Source of the DNA: Gymnorhina tibicen
Taxonomy: Eukaryota > Chordata > Aves > Passeriformes > Artamidae
Direction: 5' to 3'
Length of the DNA stretch: 64,000 bases
Assembly: GCA_013399875.1 (NCBI GenBank)
Contig: VXAZ01008185.1
Location: forward strand, 28,774-92,773
The position numbers and the translations under genes are program-made. The notes under the pieces were generated by a model. That model saw nothing but the letters and a program-made list of their open reading frames with translations, did no database searches and was not told the origin of the DNA. Below are positions 27,701 to 38,750 of the stretch, piece after piece (within the stretch, counting starts at the first letter, position 1; each line of letters starts with the position of its first letter).

Positions 27701-30700
27701 TATGTCTCAAGCCTTGAGTTGCATAGTTGTTATTATGCATGTTGTTAACTTTTGAAACCTTTATAAATTAAGGCAATACCATGTATTCAAATACGGAGAT
27801 ATGCATGTTTGCCTCCTTCTTGGAAAATTAGGTATATATACTTAATTTTTAGTCTTACAATAAAATGTCAAATAAAATTAAAAACTACATAAATATAAAT
27901 ACATATTCAGCTGAGTTATGTCCATTTATGACAGTAATTTATGTGGTTAACATCTTAATTTAAAGAAATGTGGGTGAAAATTGAAAGGACATTGCTCAAA
28001 TTAAAAAAAAAATCCAGCATCCAGCTTATTTCCAGATACATATGAACAAGTTTATTGCTCTTTCACATGATAGCTAGTTCTGAAACCTTCCAATTCTCTT
28101 CAGCTCTAAACAGTGGAAAACAATCCAGCATTGGGATTCTTGTGAGGATTTCCTTGTTATCATATGAATAATCTGTCCTAAATTCTCACACACACACACA
28201 TATATATTGTAAGCTGGTTAGGGCTATTAACTAATCTTAGAACACTAGCTCAAGACAACAATTTTTTTTTATTAAAACATTCCAGTGTGTTTGATGAGAT
28301 GAAAAATAAAAGTTGAAGTTAGACTTCTCAAAATAAGTTGATCCAAAATTGAAATTATCTACATTTGGAGGATAAAGATATAACTAATGAAAGTTTAGTC
28401 AAGGTTCAGTTTTTCAAAAATTAAATTTTCAAAATTCTTTTCTAAAAAGAAATGCTTAAGCTTATATTCCATTTCAGTTGCCTCTTTTTAGAAGTAATCA
28501 TTTTAGAGAAAATTTAGTTAATCATTTAGTTAGAAATTTAGTCAATCAAAATTTTACATAAGAATTTGTCATAACTATTTTTAAGACCCCAAGAATTCTC
28601 AGCATATAGACTGCATATGAAATTTTCAAAAATCAACATTTGTAAAACCCACATAATTTAATTTTGTAAGTGAAGGTTTCAACAACTGCTTTTTCTCACT
28701 CAAGCTGTAATATAAATATATTTTGCATTAACAGAGAAGCAACAGAAGAAAAAAACCCTGTTGATTGTAACAGTAATTACTTATTGCTTCTTGATAGCTA
28801 TAAAAAGAGTACAGTAAAGAGTAAAGCATAGATGCATCCTATGTGCTTTATTTATTTGTACAGCTTCAAAAAACGAATGCATTTGAAACAATTAAATATA
28901 CTTTAGCCTTAATAAATTTGGTGAGAAATCTTACAACTCTGAATTTTAACCACAGAAAAAGCATCAGCACCGTAGTTTTCCTGATTAGCTAGCCCTTTGG
29001 TATGTTACAGAGTCCTTTAAGGGCAAGTTTAAACACTTCTACAGTGGCAATATAGCAAAATGAATTGTTCAATAATAGGGAGAATTCCTAACTGGAGTTT
29101 CCTACTGTTTTGTATTCTCCTCCATAGTACCCAACACCACAATAATCTCAGCTCCTTTAACATTTCTTATGACCTTGCCTTGCTCATAGTTTCTTCAGCT
29201 TTACCTCTCCCCCTTTAGAAACTAGGTTTAAAAACACAAAACATTTTTGTGGAAAGAAGGATGGAAAAACAAAAAAGTAATCTGGAAGCATTTAAGAGTG
29301 CGTAAGCAATGTAGCATGTCATATTCTTTAAATATGTGCTAAAGGAGTCCCTTTTGCAGACAGAGTAAAATGAAAGTCAAACATCCAGCTGACTGAAGAG
29401 GCAGAAGGAAAATGCTACAATATTAAAAACAGTCAGAAGGGCTTGAGTCATAAGAAAGGACAGGTAACTCACAGAAGCTTTTCTCTTAGTTCTCAGTTTG
29501 CTTCTTTAGACCTACTAAACAGAAACAGAACATGATATGTGAACAGGATTAGCCAGGAGAATATATAGCAAAAATAACATGAATCATAATGAGAATTAGA
29601 CAAAATGAAAAAAAATCTCTACGCTATGAAGAAGTCGGCAATCTTTGATGGAATGAACATGCAAATTTGATAATTATTATCATGTGATAATTATAAGTCT
29701 AATTTGCACACAGTAAAGGATGTAAATATAAGGGTAGTCATCACCATAAGGAGTTTGAGTTACATTAGTTTTATATAAAAGGAATTCTGTTGTATTATCT
29801 AAATTTTCTTTTCTTTATTGCACTTATCATATTAGAATTTTACAACTATATGTTCTTGTCTTCATTGCATGCATGGACACAACAATGGTAAAGATAGATA
29901 TACACTATATTAAACATTATTGGTTATGAACAGTATTTTCTGATCAAATAGATTTTAGCACTCCTGCACAATAATTTAGCAAAATAAAATGCATCTAACA
30001 TCCTATAGATTTCTAAAATATTATTTTCCCAGATATTTGCTGATTAGATTTCATCACATTTGTTCACATACAGTGATTGAGCAAAAGATTTTAATGTTGC
30101 AAAATGAAGCAGTAATCTAAACCCAGCAGATTTAATACTGTGCATGCAATCTCATTTCTGAGTCTTCCAAATTTATCCTGAGGACTAAATAATAAAAGTT
30201 ACTGGAACATTATTAAAAATTATAGCACACTATGAACACACAAAGAAGCAGTAATTAAGATACCATAGGCAATGCAGAATCTGGAATTTCCTAATTTTGG
30301 TATGCTTTATAGTATTTGTTCCTATGTGCTCTTTTAAAGGAATAAGCAAATAAATAGTTCCACCCTTGGCAAGTGGAACAACTCCCTCCAGTCTCTTTTT
30401 CTCCTCTACCTCTCATTATCTTTGTTGGAATATTAAGATGCCTTCATGTCCTTGTGTGGTGTTTGTGTCAGAGGCAGAGAAGGAGGAAGAAAAGAAGGGA
30501 AACTACATGCCAGAAATAAATGCCTGGACATGGGGCAACATTTACCAGGAATAAGAACCAAGCTTTATGTCTTCTGCAGACATTCTGCTGTTTTGTCAGG
30601 GGTAGGATAAAGCCAAGTTCTGAAAATGGGACAGCTTGGGGTTTTTTTGGATCCAGTCCCACCCCTCCCAAAATACAGCAGGTCAGAGGGCTCTCAAGCA

Positions 30701-31869
30701 TTCACTTTGGCTGAAGGGTCTGGTCTGACTCCAAATTTTGATGCAGTATTATTCTGGTAGTTGGCCACAGTTATTCTGGAAGTAAGAAAGGAAATCCTAA
30801 AATTCAAGTTTATATATCAGCCAAAGCTGAAGAGAAATTCATGTTACAGAACACACACTATAGCCTATAGGGTTTACTTACACCAAATTAAAGAACTGCT
30901 GCAAACACTGTAGATGTGACAATTTATCAAAAAAAGAATGTAAGAATCTACTAAAATGGTAAAAGTTATGCCATCTAAGTATTAGGGTTGCTAGCAACGC
31001 CCGTATTAGCTACCAAGCTATGCTATGAAGGCTGTAAGGGGAGTGAACACAAGAAATACTGCCATTATGAACTCTCACTTTCAAAAATTGCTAAGTGGGA
31101 AAAGCAATCTTTGGGCTAAATTTTTTTATACTAATTCTATCCTAAAAGGTTAAGCTCTTTAAAAATACTTACAAATTATCTCTGCAGATCCATATAAAAG
31201 AATTAGTTATGTCTGCATGGTAAAAAATAATGATAAATTTGCTTTAATATTGCATACATATTTTCTCATTCTTGTTTATAAAAATGCCTTAGATTGTTTG
31301 TTTAAATTATGACATATCCAAATGGTATGAAAACAGAATTTGAGAAATGTATCAAAGTAACTTAACTGTGAATATACCTATCTCTTCATGAAAATACAAG
31401 AACACAAAGTTATTTATAACTGTACAGATGTCTGTATCAAGTAACTGTGTAACTACATGTATATACAATTCAGTTATGTATATACATACATAATATTAAA
31501 CTCAACTAGAGATGTTAAATATGATAGACCTATGCTGTGAACATCCTCCACTGTGAACAGAAGGGTTATCACAGCACGTATTAGCATACTCTGTACCAGC
31601 TTTCCCTGAGCTGACACTGAGATGGAACTATCAGTAGCTCTGCAATTTCTGGCACAGAAGTATTCATCCAGATTCCCCAGTACTAATCACAGTAGCTTCT
31701 CTGTACTGAACTTAATGCCACAACAGCACAAAGTTTTATATTCCTGCTCATGCTGAAACCAGACATATACCATGTTTACAGACAAATCCTCAATATCCCA
31801 AACAATTTTTAATTTATATCAAGATCTTTGATGATCTGGGTTCAAATGGACACCTATGCTTGTACTTAG
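24713..31869. other. Intronic stretch without recognised genes
   Basis: Seven kilobases of strongly AT-rich sequence, with a short (CA)n(TA)n microsatellite near 28186-28207 and a TGATAATTATTATCA palindrome near 29669. No exon, RNA gene or repeat family was recognised. Confidence 0.45.
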
Positions 31870-32150
31870 CTCATCTGGCTTCTACAAGGAAAATGAAGAT
31901 GTTCATGGGCTTAGAAGTCTACATATCTACAAGTCTATGGGGCTGGGTGGATTCACCCCAGACTACTGAGGAATCTAGCAGAAGAGTTCACCAAATCACT
32001 CTCCATCATTTATCATCAGCTCTGGTTAACTCAGGGAGCCCCAGATGACTGAAGGTTGGCCAATGTGATGCCCATCTACAAGGACTGGAAGGAGGATCAG
32101 GAAAGTACAAGCCTCTCAGACTGACCCCAGTACCAGGGACAGTTATGGAA

Positions 32151-32479
32151 TGTTGCAGTATTGCAAAGACCAGGAAATGAATCCAAACGCAGTCAGCAGC
32201 AAATTTTGATGATTTAATTAATTAATTGTCCACTTATATGTCTTAATCCCATAAGGATATTGGTCAGTACTCCATCCACCCCTCAGGGTGATTGGATGAG
32301 GTGTCAGAACATCCATTCCACCAGTGTACCATAACAAGACTCAGGCAAACACCAGGTGTTCAGATAGTTACAGAAAAAACATCTTATTGTTTTGATAGTT
32401 CACGTGAGAAAGAGAAGATTCACACAGAACACTGCAAGAAGCTGGAAAAATCCTTCTAACAGCCTTTTCTGTATCCGCA
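32151..32479 (+). mobile_element. ERVK-like solo LTR nested in CR1 (copy 2)
   Basis: CR1 sequence breaks off at ...GTTATGGAA and resumes at ATGGAACATCTTAAGTGC. Between them lies a 329-bp element with TG...CA ends and an exact 6-bp target-site duplication ATGGAA (32145-32150 and 32480-32485). This is the structure of a class II ERV solo LTR. It is related to the copy at 24386-24712, which is in the opposite orientation. Insertion post-dates the CR1. Confidence 0.87.
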
Positions 32480-32708
32480 ATGGAACATCTTAAGTGCATT
32501 CACACGGCACACGCACAACAAACAAGGGAGCAGGCCCAGCCAGCACAGGTTTAGGAAAGGCAGGTCCTGCCTGACCTACCTGATATCCTTTTATGACCAG
32601 GTGTCCTGTCTAGTAGATGAGGTGGTTGTTGTCCACCTGGACTTTAGTCAAGCCTTTGATAGTCTCCCATGGCATTATCCTGGAAAAACTGGCAGCTCAT
32701 GGCTTGGA

Positions 32709-33355
32709 CAGGTGCACTTTCCACTGTGTTAAAAACTGGCTCGATGGCCAGGTCCTGCGAGTGGTGGTCAATGGAGTGAAATCCAGCTGGCAGCTGGTCA
32801 CTAGTGGTGTTCCCCAGGGCTCAGTAATGGGACCAGTTCTGTTTAACATCCTTACTGATTATCTGGATAAGGGGATTGAGTGCACCCTCAGTAAGTTCGC
32901 AGATGACACAAAGTTGGGTGTGAGTGTTGGGTCTGCTGAATGTAGGTAGGCTTTGCGAAGGGATCTGGACAGGCTGGATCAATAGGCTGAGGCCAACTGT
33001 ATGTGGTTCAATAAGGAGTGCTGGGTCCTGCCCTTGTGCCACAACAACTCCATGCAGTGCTACAGGCTCGGGGCAAAGTGGCTGGAAAACTGCCTGGCAG
33101 AAAAGGACCTGGAGCTGCTCGTCAACAGCTGGCAGACCATGAGCCAGCGTGTGCCAAGTGGACCAAGACGTCCAGTGGCATCCTGGCCTGTATCAGCAAT
33201 AGTGTGGCCAGCAGGACAAGGGAAGTAATCGAACATGGCACTGTTCTCTTGGCACTGATGAGGCTGCACCGAAAGTCTTTTGTCCAGTTCTGGGCTCCCA
33301 CTTCAAGAAAGACATTGAGGTGCTGGTGCAAGTCCAGAGAAGGGCAATAAAGCTG
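32709..33355 (+). repeat. CR1 segment, first copy of duplication
   Basis: Matches 33357-34063 (offset 648 bp before the N gap and 708 bp after it). The copy ends abruptly at a single N (33356). Confidence 0.9.
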
Positions 33356-33356
33356 N

Positions 33357-34063
33357 CAGGTGCACTTTCCACTGTGTTAAAAACTGGCTCGATGGCCAGG
33401 TCCTGCGAGTGGTGGTCAATGGAGTGAAATCCAGCTGGCAGCTGGTCACTAGTGGTGTTCCCCAGGGCTCAGTAATGGGACCAGTTCTGTTTAACATCCT
33501 TACTGATTATCTGGATAAGTGGATTGAGTGCGCCCTCAGTAAGTTCGCAGATGACACAAAGTTGGGTGTGAGTGTTGGGTCTGCTGAATGTAGGTAGGCT
33601 TTGCGAAGGGATCTGGACAGGCTGGATCAATAGGCTGAGGCCAACTGTATGTGGTTCAATAAGGAGTGCTGGGTCCTGCCCTTGTGCCACAACAACTCCA
33701 TGCAGTGCTACAGGCTCGGGNNNNNNNNNNNNNNNNNNNNNNNNNNNNNNNNNNNNNNNNNNNNNNNNNNNNNNNNNNNNNNNNNGTGGCTGGAAAACTG
33801 CCTGGCCGAAAAGGACCTGGAGCTGCTCGTCAGCAGCTGGCAGACCATGAGCCAGCGTGTGCCAAGTGGACTAAGACATCCAATGGCATCCTGGCCTGTA
33901 TCAGCAATAGTGTGGCCAGCAGGACAAGGGAAGTAATTGAACATGGCACTGTTCTCTGTACTTGGCACTGGTGAGGCTGCACCTAAAGTCTTTTGTCCAG
34001 TTCTGGGCTCCCACTTCAAGAAAGACATTGAGGTGCTGGAGCAAGTCCAGAGAAGGGCAACAA
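33357..34063 (+). repeat. CR1 segment, second copy of duplication
   Basis: Restarts at CAGGTGCACTTTCC just after the N and repeats the preceding 647 bp. By eye about 2 substitutions occur in the 363 bp before the N gap, and about 10 plus a 5-bp indel in the 278 bp after it. A 65-base N run (33721-33785) interrupts it. Confidence 0.9.
33721..33785. other. Assembly gap (65 N)
   Basis: A run of N inside the second CR1 copy. In the first copy only CAAA separates the flanking sequences, so the gap may hold almost no real sequence. Confidence 0.98.
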
Positions 34064-34490
34064 AGCTGGTGAAAGGTGTAGAGGGCAAGTTAAATCTTAT
34101 GAGGAGAGGCTGAGGCAGCTGGGGTTGTTTAGTCTGGAGAAAAGGAGGCTTGGAGGGACCTTATCACTCTCTACAACCACCTGAAAGGAGGCTGTAGCCA
34201 GGTGGGGGTTGGCCTCTTCTCCCAGCCAGCCAGTGACAGCATGAGAGGACACAGCCTCAAGCTGTGCTAGGGGAGGTTCAGTTTGGACATCAAGAAGAAT
34301 TTCTTCATTGAAGAGATGATCAGACATTGGAATGGCTGCACAGGGAGGTGGTGGAGTCACCATCTCTGAAGTGTTGAAGAAAGAACTGGATGAGGCACTT
34401 AGTGCCATGGTTGAGGTGACATGGTGGAGATTGGTCAAAGGCTGGACTCAATAATCTTGGAGATCTTTTCCAGCCTTTATGATTCTACGA

Positions 34491-37319
34491 TATCTGTAGC
34501 TCAATACAAATAAAGTGATCTTAGAAATTAATGATAAAAGCATTTTGAGAACTATAAATAGCTTCATGTAAAATAATAATAACTAAATTAATGAATTAAT
34601 TAAATAGTGAACTTAATTAATTCATTAATTAATCAACAAAGTACAGGAAAATGTGAGGTTCTATGTACTTTCTTACTTTCTTTTTTCATAAAATACTTGT
34701 TAGGAAAAGCCTAACAAAAGTAAACTTTGATCGTACTTTACACCCACCACTTTAATTCTGTAAAAGCACAGTCAGTAATCAAGCAAATGTTACTATAAGA
34801 GAATTATAGTAAATATATTACTTATTGCTAGGCTACACTGAGTATAATTAAATTATACATTCTGATGAAAAGGAGACATTTTAATTTGACATGCTAGTTT
34901 AAAGAAAAACCAGCAAAACCAAACTATTTTTATGATTTGCAGAAAAAAACTCATTCCTTGACAACATTTGGAGGAAACATAGAGAGAAGCTGAAATCCTA
35001 ACATTTTTTCATAGAATATTAAGCTTTTTCACCCTTATTTGCATTTTACCTTAACCACAACAGTGAGAGAAAGTTGTTTATATATGATTACTGTTTGCTG
35101 AGTTAGGTTGGTAGCTCTATTTAGTTTTGAGCTACCACACAAGCCATCATTACAATTGACAGTATGGAATTATTATTAACAGACAAGCTAAAAACTGAAT
35201 AAACCAGAAAAACTAATTTTCATTTTTACAGGAAATGGAATTCTTTCCAGTTGCCTAGACAAATATGTTGGTAAAGTACGATGAATTTCAAGAAAATACT
35301 TGTATTTTCTTTTTACTATTTCTATTTACTTGTCAAGTAAAATACTTAACTTCAGTCAATCTAAAATGCTTAAAAGCCTTTGATTTTCCTTAAATATTTT
35401 CAGATTTTCAGAGCTAATTCTGATAAATTAACCTATAGAACAGTGCAATGGATCCCTAGCTATATATCTGGTTAAATGCAATGGTATTTTATCATAGAAA
35501 CTGGAAACTATAGTTTTTAATCATTAATGTTTCACTGCCTGGGAGATAAGTTTCAAATTCCACTAGAAATTTGAACATAACAATACATTTTTTAATAAAA
35601 ACTAGTGTTTTGGAGAAATGATAAAACTGAAAATTATTCACCGTTGGCCTTTCCCTTTACTGAATAATTTATGACAACCACACAACTCCAGAAGTCTGTA
35701 AGATGTGATACACTAAACACATGCAGGGAAGTTGCTTGATGATTTTTTTCCTAAATATTAGTTGAAATTAAATTAAAATATTAAAATATTTTCCTCTAAT
35801 TTCTGCCTGATTCAACCACATACACATTTATGTTGTGCTATGTGATCTGATTACCAGAGAAAGTTTTCAGTACGAATCACACATTGTGAAAAATGTTGTT
35901 CAGTATTTCGTAGAACTAACTCACTCTGCAAGAGTTTTGTAACAGAAAAAGCCATCTTCAGGATGCCAGTCATTATGAGGTAATAACTCGAAAAATTAGT
36001 AACACGACTTCTGCCATGTAGCCTTAAGGATGCTTTGTTTAATTCACATTCACTGTAATTTGTTGCTCAATTATACCTCTGCTCACTTGTAACTGCGGTC
36101 TTTTTGGTCCAAAGCAAGCCAAATTTCTACTCACACTGCAGACTGTCTGCCGACTACACTGCAGAATATAGAGAGGTTCATTTTTACAACTGTACACCAT
36201 CACCATCCTACTATACCACTGAAATAGTTACACTGTGGCTAAGTGCTTTGCAGAAGACTGAATACTTTAGATTACCCTTTAGACCTCATCAAAAGAGGTA
36301 ATTAGAGCAAGACTATAACAAAAAGTCAGACAGTTATGACAGAAGAAAGTAAAGAAAGAGTAAATAAATCTTCACCTAGGCTAGTTACAGAGTAAATACT
36401 GGTTACGAACCTTTTCAACATGTTTTGTCTACTTATGTTCCTGACAAATTTTATAAAATACTAATGAAATCATGTTCAAACAGATGACAAAACCCAAAAG
36501 TCTGACTTCCAAAAGAAAATAACAGAAGCCAAGATACACAATACTACATGAAGCTTCAAAGGTTACATATATAAAACTTGCTTTCATTAAGAAGAATTAA
36601 CCTTCTAGCATTATTTTCCTTCCATGGAGTTAAATAAAGTAGGTCTGGTTAACTTAATGTTTAAAAACTCCATCTCCCAGTGATGTTGGTTATTTTATAT
36701 ATCTAGCTTTACTCTAACCTACCAATACAATTATATATTCAGCCCACATTTGTTCTTATCACCATCAAAAATAATTACAACGATACAGCTACGTAGTTAG
36801 CTGTATATATTTCTCCACATAGAAAACCTAGTCATTAACAAACTTCTTCCAACTTAGTCCTGGAGTTGTAAGTGAAAAATAGCTAGTATTCAAATCGTAC
36901 AAAACTCAGAAAGCACTTAAAATACTGCATTGTAATATTTATTAGGGCCATTAGGATGCTAAAATTTTACTTGCATTACATACCAGAAATCTACACAATC
37001 TAGAAATGAATAGTAAAATCATGTGGCCCTGTTAACAGGAATTACATTGCTGCTCCTTCTTGCATCACGACAATGTAATTATATATATTTTTAACTATAA
37101 TTTTATATAGTAAATTCAGAAAGGTCTGCAGACTATCAGAGAGAATGATAGATATAAGATACACTGATTACAGAGCAATAATAGTGATTTAAAAAATCAG
37201 ATTTATATTGGGATAAGATATGCAATTAATCCCTTCAAGAAATGGTGGAGAATTAAATTTTAAAATTATGGAGTATAAAAGAGTTATGTCACTTGATTGC
37301 CACTCTCAAGGAGCAGTGA
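34491..37319. other. Intronic stretch without recognised genes
   Basis: AT-rich; apart from the palindrome near 34600, nothing was recognised. Confidence 0.45.
34586..34630. repeat. AT-rich perfect palindrome
   Basis: An 18-bp perfect inverted repeat (34586-34603 with 34613-34630) around a 9-base loop; could extrude as a cruciform. Confidence 0.9.
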
Positions 37320-38140
37320 GTTGAGGTAGAAAAGAGTTCATCCATGACCCATGATCTTAATGAGATGGAGACATTCATAAATGTGATGTGCAGCATCTAA
37401 TGCCACTCAGCAGTCTACATCAAATTTTGAGGAAGGCATTCAGAAATGTCTTGACAGGATGGCAAAATGAGTTGACAGGAATTTTATAAAGTTCAGCAAT
37501 AGTAAATGCAAAGTTCTGCACTGGAACAGTTCAGGCCAGGCACTGACTGGCTAGAACGCAGCTTTGAAGGAAAGATCTTAGGGGATCTCTGTGAACAACA
37601 AGTGGAACATTTGTGTACCCTTGTGGCAAAGATGAGGTAACTACAGTATGGGTACACCAAGAGTGTTGAGGGAATTCAACATTCTCCTTTATTTGATGTT
37701 TGTGAGACTGTATTTGAGAATAAGGTCACAATTCAGACTACCCAGTACAAGAAAGACATGATATATTGAAAAAAGGCTGGTGAAGGCCACCAGTATGAAG
37801 AGAAGGCTGGAGTACATGACACATGAGGAGCGGGTAAGAGAAACTTTTCAGCCTTAACAAGAGGAATCTGAAGAGGAATCTCATTGCTGGTTTCAGTTAC
37901 AAGCATGAGAGCACAGTAGATGAGTCAAGCTCTTTGCAGTGATGCACAACAAAAAAAAGGAGATGGTCACAAATTGCAAAAAAGGGAATTCTGATTTGAC
38001 TATAGAAAAATATTTTTCACAATGAAGGTAGTCATTGGAACAGCTTATCCAAAGATGATGTACAATCTCCATCCTTGAAGACAATCAAAACCCAGCTGGA
38101 CAAAGTCCTGAGCATCCCAATGTAACTGAATGTAAATCAC
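37320..38140 (+). mobile_element. Degraded CR1 LINE fragment
   Basis: A run of CR1 phrases survives in order: AAATGCAAAGTTCTGCACTGG, GGATCTCTGTGAACAACAAG, AGGCTGGTGAAGGCCACC, GAAGAGAAGGCTGGAG, CATCCTTGAAGACAATC, AACCCAGCTGGACAAAGTCCTGAGCATCCC. It is the 3' half, old, with no open frame. Confidence 0.82.
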
Positions 38141-38289
38141 AGTTTCTAAACTAACATGAAAAATGAAGTGTAAATTCCCAGGCTGAAAAAATCTTCTTAG
38201 TCCAAATGTTTTGCCGGGCTTTTTATTTTTGGGAAAAATGTTCAAATAAATAATTAAAAAGACCCAACCAAACAACATACTCTCCTACA

Positions 38290-38750
38290 GAATTTGACTT
38301 CTCTGCCAAGAACCTAAATCAGGGCAGTCAGGCTTTCAAACTTGGTAACAGCTTTCAGAGTGCATTAGTCTTGCTTGTGAACAATTTCCTCTCTGGCACA
38401 GCTCAGAGGAAGATATCCATGCTTACTTCATTAAACCTATCAGCACTGTTTGACACTGAAGATCACCATGTGCTGCTGACTTGCCTGGGAGACTAGCAGA
38501 AATGAGTCAGTCACCCTGAACTGGATAGGTCAACTCCTATCAGTCAGATTTCAAGACAATTCTGATGGGTGGTTTCTTTCCAGCCCTGGAAGCTTTTATT
38601 TGTGTAATGACACAAGGACTGGTTCTAGCTCTTGTTTTGTTTAACACAAAACTTTATGAGAGGTCTTGAGACAACATACTTCTTCAGTGGCAACAGAAGC
38701 TATCAGATTCCTAATTTTATTTAATTCCTGCAAACATAGATGGACTTGTG
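38290..38750 (+). mobile_element. Ancient L3/CR1-clade LINE RT remnant
   Basis: The translation contains LSALFDTEDHHVLLTCLGD (38429-38485) and, downstream, TQGLVLALVLFNT. These match the (S)AAFDTVDHxLLLxRL and PQGSVLSPLLFNI blocks of L3/CR1-type reverse transcriptases. Frameshifts and stops show it is long dead. Strong divergence from the CR1 copies nearby points to a much older insertion. Confidence 0.65.

Larger units (their letters stand above)
31870..34490 (+). mobile_element. CR1 LINE with reverse-transcriptase remnants
   Basis: A plus-strand CR1 covering the RT-coding part through the 3' end. RT signatures include the [13 protein letters not shown] block and the [13 protein letters not shown] catalytic motif (FADD box), seen at 32800-32935 and again at 33448-33583. 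It ends near 34490 with the typical CTTGGAGATCTTTTCCAGCC...GATTCTACGAT tail. The frame is broken by stops and indels (for example a stop soon after SAECR), so it is inactive. It is interrupted by a solo LTR at 32151-32479 and an assembly duplication around 33356. Confidence 0.92.

Noticed and set aside
32617..33597. Open frames with the FADD reverse-transcriptase motif as a live gene
   Set aside because: Recognised as CR1 but broken by stops and indels, nested insertion and assembly duplication, so annotated as an inactive element.
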